From NCBI GenBank assembly GCA_024653865.1, contig JANLHD010000134.1, positions 1-7,352 on the forward strand: a stretch of DNA of 7,352 bases, in the 5' to 3' direction. Of the stretch, positions 5,258-7,352 are shown piece after piece (position 1 is the stretch's first letter; every line of letters starts with the position of its first letter). The DNA is from an archaeon. GTDB taxonomy: Archaea > Iainarchaeota > Iainarchaeia > Iainarchaeales > Iainarchaeaceae. The notes beneath the pieces were generated by a model, which searched no databases, was not told where the DNA came from, and was given only the letters and a program-made list of their open reading frames with translations. Made by a program: the position numbers and the translations under genes.

Positions 5258-6505
5258 ATGAAAACTTCGCGCGTTCCAAAATTCTACGAAAAAAGCCAAA
5301 AAGAGCGGCTCGCAATAATTGCACAGTTCGCCGAACTATCGGAAGAGGAAACAGCGCTCCTAAAAAAATACGGCGCGCTCGAATTTGAGACCGCGGACCG
5401 CATGATAGAAAACGTTTACTCCACATTTTCGCTTCCCCTTGGAATCGCAACCAATTTCAAGGTCAACGGCAAAGAAGTCCTAATACCGTTCGCGCTCGAA
5501 GAGCCAAGCGTCGTGGCCGCGGCATCGAATGCCGCAAAAATGAGCGCGGGCTTTTTGGCAAAGGCAACGGACCCCATAATGATTGGGCAAATCCAATTGG
5601 TCAAAGTCAAGGACCCGCAGGGTGCAATCGCAAAAGTGAAAGAAAAAGAAAAAGAACTTCTCGAAAAGGCAAACTCCGGCGACTCCACGCTCGTAAAATT
5701 CGGCGGAGGCGCCCGCGAACTGCAGGGAAAAACAATCGAAACCCCCAGGGGAAAAATGGTAATCTTCCATTTGCTTGTTGATGTGCGCGACGCAATGGGC
5801 GCGAACGCGGTCAACACCATGTGCGAACGCATCTCAAGCGACATTGAACAAATCACGGGCGGCGAAACAAGGCTAAAAATTATTTCAAACCTGGCAATCC
5901 ACAGGACGGTTAAGGCAAGCTGCATTTGGAAAAAAGAAACCTTGGGCGAAGAGGCAATAGAGCGCGTGCTTGACGCATACGAATTTGCAGCAAATGACGA
6001 GTTCCGCGCATGCACCCACAACAAGGGAATAATGAACGGCATAGATGCCGTCGTAATCGCGACGGGAAACGATTTCCGCGCGGTCGAAGCAGGGGCCCAC
6101 GCATACGCCTCGCGCAGCGGAAAATACGAGCCGCTAACAAAATACTACAAAAACAACTCAGGCGACCTTGTGGGTGAAATTGAACTCCCGCTTGCGGTAG
6201 GCCTTGTGGGAGGCGCCACAAAAACCCACCCGACAGCAAAAATAAACGTCAAGATTTTGGGCGTAAAAACAGCCTCCGAACTCGCAGAAATAATCGCATC
6301 GGTTGGGCTTGCACAGAACTTTGCCGCAATGCGCGCACTCGCAAACGAAGGCATCCAAAGCGGGCACATGAAACTTCACGCAAAAAACATTGCCGTCGCG
6401 GCCGGGGCCGAAGGAAAAAAAATCGAGGAAGTCGCAGCGGCAATGGTTGCCGAGGGCAAAATAAGCGTTGGAAGGGCAAAAGAAATTTTGGAGGGAAAAA
6501 AATGA
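5258..6505 (+). CDS. mvaA: HMG-CoA reductase, class II (bacterial type)
   Basis: The 415-residue enzyme reduces HMG-CoA to mevalonate, the committed step toward archaeal isoprenoid lipids. It aligns by eye along its whole length with the soluble class II enzyme of Pseudomonas mevalonii and not with class I archaeal/eukaryotic reductases. ADRMIENVYSTFSLP (46-60), EEPSVVAAAS (81-90), HNKGIMNGID (254-263), ATGND (268-272), LVGGATKTHP (316-325) and EGIQSGHMKLHAKN (364-377) are all present. Expected catalytic residues are Glu82, Lys256, Asp272 and His370. Asp142 aligns with P. mevalonii Asp146, associated with NADH preference. The C-terminal 40 or so residues correspond to the mobile flap. An in-frame TGA at 5249-5251 excludes an earlier start, yet the ATG has no clear Shine-Dalgarno; a weak 5-bp hairpin (5229-5243) lies just upstream. 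The last codons carry the ribosome site of the next gene and overlap it by 4 nt. Confidence 0.95.
   Translation: MKTSRVPKFYEKSQKERLAIIAQFAELSEEETALLKKYGALEFETADRMIENVYSTFSLPLGIATNFKVNGKEVLIPFALEEPSVVAAASNAAKMSAGFLAKATDPIMIGQIQLVKVKDPQGAIAKVKEKEKELLEKANSGDSTLVKFGGGARELQGKTIETPRGKMVIFHLLVDVRDAMGANAVNTMCERISSDIEQITGGETRLKIISNLAIHRTVKASCIWKKETLGEEAIERVLDAYEFAANDEFRACTHNKGIMNGIDAVVIATGNDFRAVEAGAHAYASRSGKYEPLTKYYKNNSGDLVGEIELPLAVGLVGGATKTHPTAKINVKILGVKTASELAEIIASVGLAQNFAAMRALANEGIQSGHMKLHAKNIAVAAGAEGKKIEEVAAAMVAEGKISVGRAKEILEGKK
6452..6505 (+). repeat. Repeat copy 1: 3' end of the HMG-CoA reductase
   Basis: These 54 nt encode [17 protein letters not shown] and the stop. They align without gaps to 6724-6777 with 40 of 54 identical bases and 12 of 17 identical residues. 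The run ATA AGC GTT and the end GAG GGA .. AAA TGA are shared; other differences are partly third-position. Confidence 0.7.
6490..6495 (+). promoter_or_regulatory. Shine-Dalgarno of the 91-aa membrane protein, inside mvaA
   Basis: GGAGGG, formed by the codons for Leu-Glu-Gly near the reductase C-terminus, lies 6 nt before the ATG at 6502. It supports the 4-nt overlapping start and translational coupling. Confidence 0.7.
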
Positions 6506-6777
6506 AGCTCTCACGCGGCGCATACGCCATGTTTTTAATCACGGTTTTTTTCATCAACTGGATAGGGCTGTTGGTAATAGTTGAAAACCTTATTCAACTC
6601 ACGGCGGGAAATTGCAGCATCTTCTGCTTCAATTTGAATTCGCAATCCCTTGGCATCAGCGCAACAATATCATTCGCACTTACATTGGGCCTCATCTTAT
6701 TCATGGCCCGCCTAATTTCCAGGGAAGGTAATATAAGCGTTACACGCGCAAAGCAAATAATCGAGGGAATCAAATGA
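6502..6777 (+). CDS. Two-helix membrane protein with a reductase-like C-terminal tail
   Basis: This is a 91-residue protein of no family I recognise. Two hydrophobic helices are clear (about 9-29 and 50-70), joined by a 20-residue polar loop with two cysteines spaced CxxxC (38 and 42). Lys2 and Arg5 before helix 1 and Arg70/Arg74 after helix 2 put both ends in the cytosol by the positive-inside rule. The tail (75-91) reads [17 protein letters not shown] and matches the reductase tail at 12 of 17 positions. The gene starts at ATG 6502 inside the reductase stop (ATGA) and itself overlaps the HMG-CoA synthase start by ATGA, with good Shine-Dalgarno sites at both ends, so it is a real, coupled operon member. 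A membrane tether or regulator of the reductase or synthase is a reasonable inference; the tail might also be a SHOCT-like oligomerisation motif reached independently. Confidence 0.85.
   Translation: MKLSRGAYAMFLITVFFINWIGLLVIVENLIQLTAGNCSIFCFNLNSQSLGISATISFALTLGLILFMARLISREGNISVTRAKQIIEGIK
6724..6777 (+). repeat. Repeat copy 2: 3' end of the membrane protein gene
   Basis: Second copy of the 54-nt tail sequence, 272 nt downstream of copy 1, in the same frame relative to its stop and again ending in an ATGA overlap with the next gene. Confidence 0.7.
6763..6767 (+). promoter_or_regulatory. Shine-Dalgarno of HMG-CoA synthase
   Basis: GAGGG, from the Glu-Gly codons of the membrane-protein tail, lies 6 nt before ATG 6774, the same arrangement as at 6490. 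It supports the overlapping start at 6774. Confidence 0.65.
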
Positions 6778-7352
6778 AAGTTGGAATAATAGGTTACGGC
6801 GCATATGTCCCGCGCAAGCGCATCAAAGTGGATGAAATCGCGCGCGTATGGAACAAGGACGGCCCAAAAATCTCCGCAGGGCTCGGAGTTTTGGAAAAGG
6901 CGGTGGCATCATGGGACGAGGACACGGCAACAATCTCGGTTGAGGCAACGCGAATAGCCCTCGAATCATCGGGCCTCGAAGCGCAAAAAATCGGCGCAAT
7001 CTACGTGGGAAGCGAATCCCACCCATACGCAGTAAAACCCACAGCAACAATTGTAACCGACGCAATCAACGCAGGGCCCGACCTAATGGCGGCGGATTTG
7101 GAATTCGCCTGCAAGGCAGGAACCGCGGGAATGCAAATATGCATGGGCCTTGTGAAATCGGGAATGATAGAATACGGCCTCGCAATCGGCGCGGACACGG
7201 CGCAGGGAAGGCCAAACGACGCGCTCGAATTCACCGCAGGCTCGGGAGGCGCGGCATTTCTCATAGGCTCCAAGGAAAGCGAAATCATCACGGAAATAAA
7301 ATACACCTACTCTTACACAACCGACACTCCCGATTTCTGGAGGCGCCAGCAC
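6774..7352 (+). CDS. HMG-CoA synthase, archaeal type (3' truncated by window)
   Basis: The first 193 residues are present; the frame is open to the last base. The enzyme condenses acetyl-CoA with acetoacetyl-CoA to HMG-CoA, the substrate of the reductase two genes upstream. It belongs to the thiolase superfamily: the N-terminus [17 protein letters not shown] is typical of archaeal HMG-CoA synthases, [11 protein letters not shown] (79-89) carries the expected general acid/base Glu81, and [13 protein letters not shown] (109-121) carries the acyl-accepting Cys113. [20 protein letters not shown] (138-157) and GGAAFLIG (158-165) follow as in the family. The catalytic His region lies beyond the window. 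In many archaea this gene is followed by an acetoacetyl-CoA thiolase and a DUF35 OB-fold protein that form a complex with it; I predict them just downstream but cannot see them. The start overlaps the previous stop (ATGA) and has a Shine-Dalgarno at 6763. Confidence 0.95.
   Translation, partial: MKVGIIGYGAYVPRKRIKVDEIARVWNKDGPKISAGLGVLEKAVASWDEDTATISVEATRIALESSGLEAQKIGAIYVGSESHPYAVKPTATIVTDAINAGPDLMAADLEFACKAGTAGMQICMGLVKSGMIEYGLAIGADTAQGRPNDALEFTAGSGGAAFLIGSKESEIITEIKYTYSYTTDTPDFWRRQH

Noticed and set aside
5416..6042. 208-codon open frame on the minus strand opposite HMG-CoA reductase
   Set aside because: Antisense to conserved catalytic regions, Ser/Phe-rich, no recognisable motif and no promoter or ribosome site.

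Overview
The window reads as a gene-dense segment of an archaeal chromosome. The arguments are an archaeal RecJ/GAN-type DHH phosphoesterase, an archaeal-type HMG-CoA synthase (mevalonate route to isoprenoid lipids), a compact NAD kinase, TATA-like boxes about 30 nt upstream of start codons (leaderless transcription) and T-tract transcript ends. The small, tightly packed genes and the mixture of archaeal information genes with a bacterial-type (class II) HMG-CoA reductase would suit a DPANN lineage such as Diapherotrites or Micrarchaeota. That placement is inference and weakly held.

Layout: (1) 1-723 (+), the C-terminal 240 residues of a DHH/DHHA1 nuclease cut by the window edge. (2) 790-1347 (+), a small membrane-anchored or secreted protein of unknown function, possibly with an SCP2-like lipid-binding fold. 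(3) 1421-4063 (-), a full-length pyruvate, phosphate dikinase convergent with gene 2, with a hairpin/T-tract terminator, a TTG start and a good Shine-Dalgarno. (4) 4064-4272, a divergent intergenic region with promoters for both flanking genes and a cluster of short palindromes. (5) 4273-5034 (+), NAD kinase. (6) 5035-5257, a structured intergenic leader with a 34-nt inverted repeat, a strong TATA box and a possible 32-codon upstream ORF. (7) 5258-7352 (+), a mevalonate operon: class II HMG-CoA reductase, a 91-aa two-helix membrane protein, and HMG-CoA synthase running off the window. Both junctions in (7) are 4-nt ATGA overlaps.

HMG-CoA synthase makes HMG-CoA and the reductase converts it to mevalonate, so the operon encodes two successive steps of archaeal lipid synthesis. 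NAD kinase upstream and PPDK (pyruvate/PEP interconversion) are central metabolism.

The most unusual object is the small membrane protein between reductase and synthase. Its last 17 residues match the last 17 residues of the reductase at 12 positions (40 of 54 nt including the stop codon), and its predicted topology puts that tail in the cytosol. I propose that it tethers or regulates the otherwise soluble class II reductase. I found no CRISPR array, insertion sequence, rRNA or tRNA.
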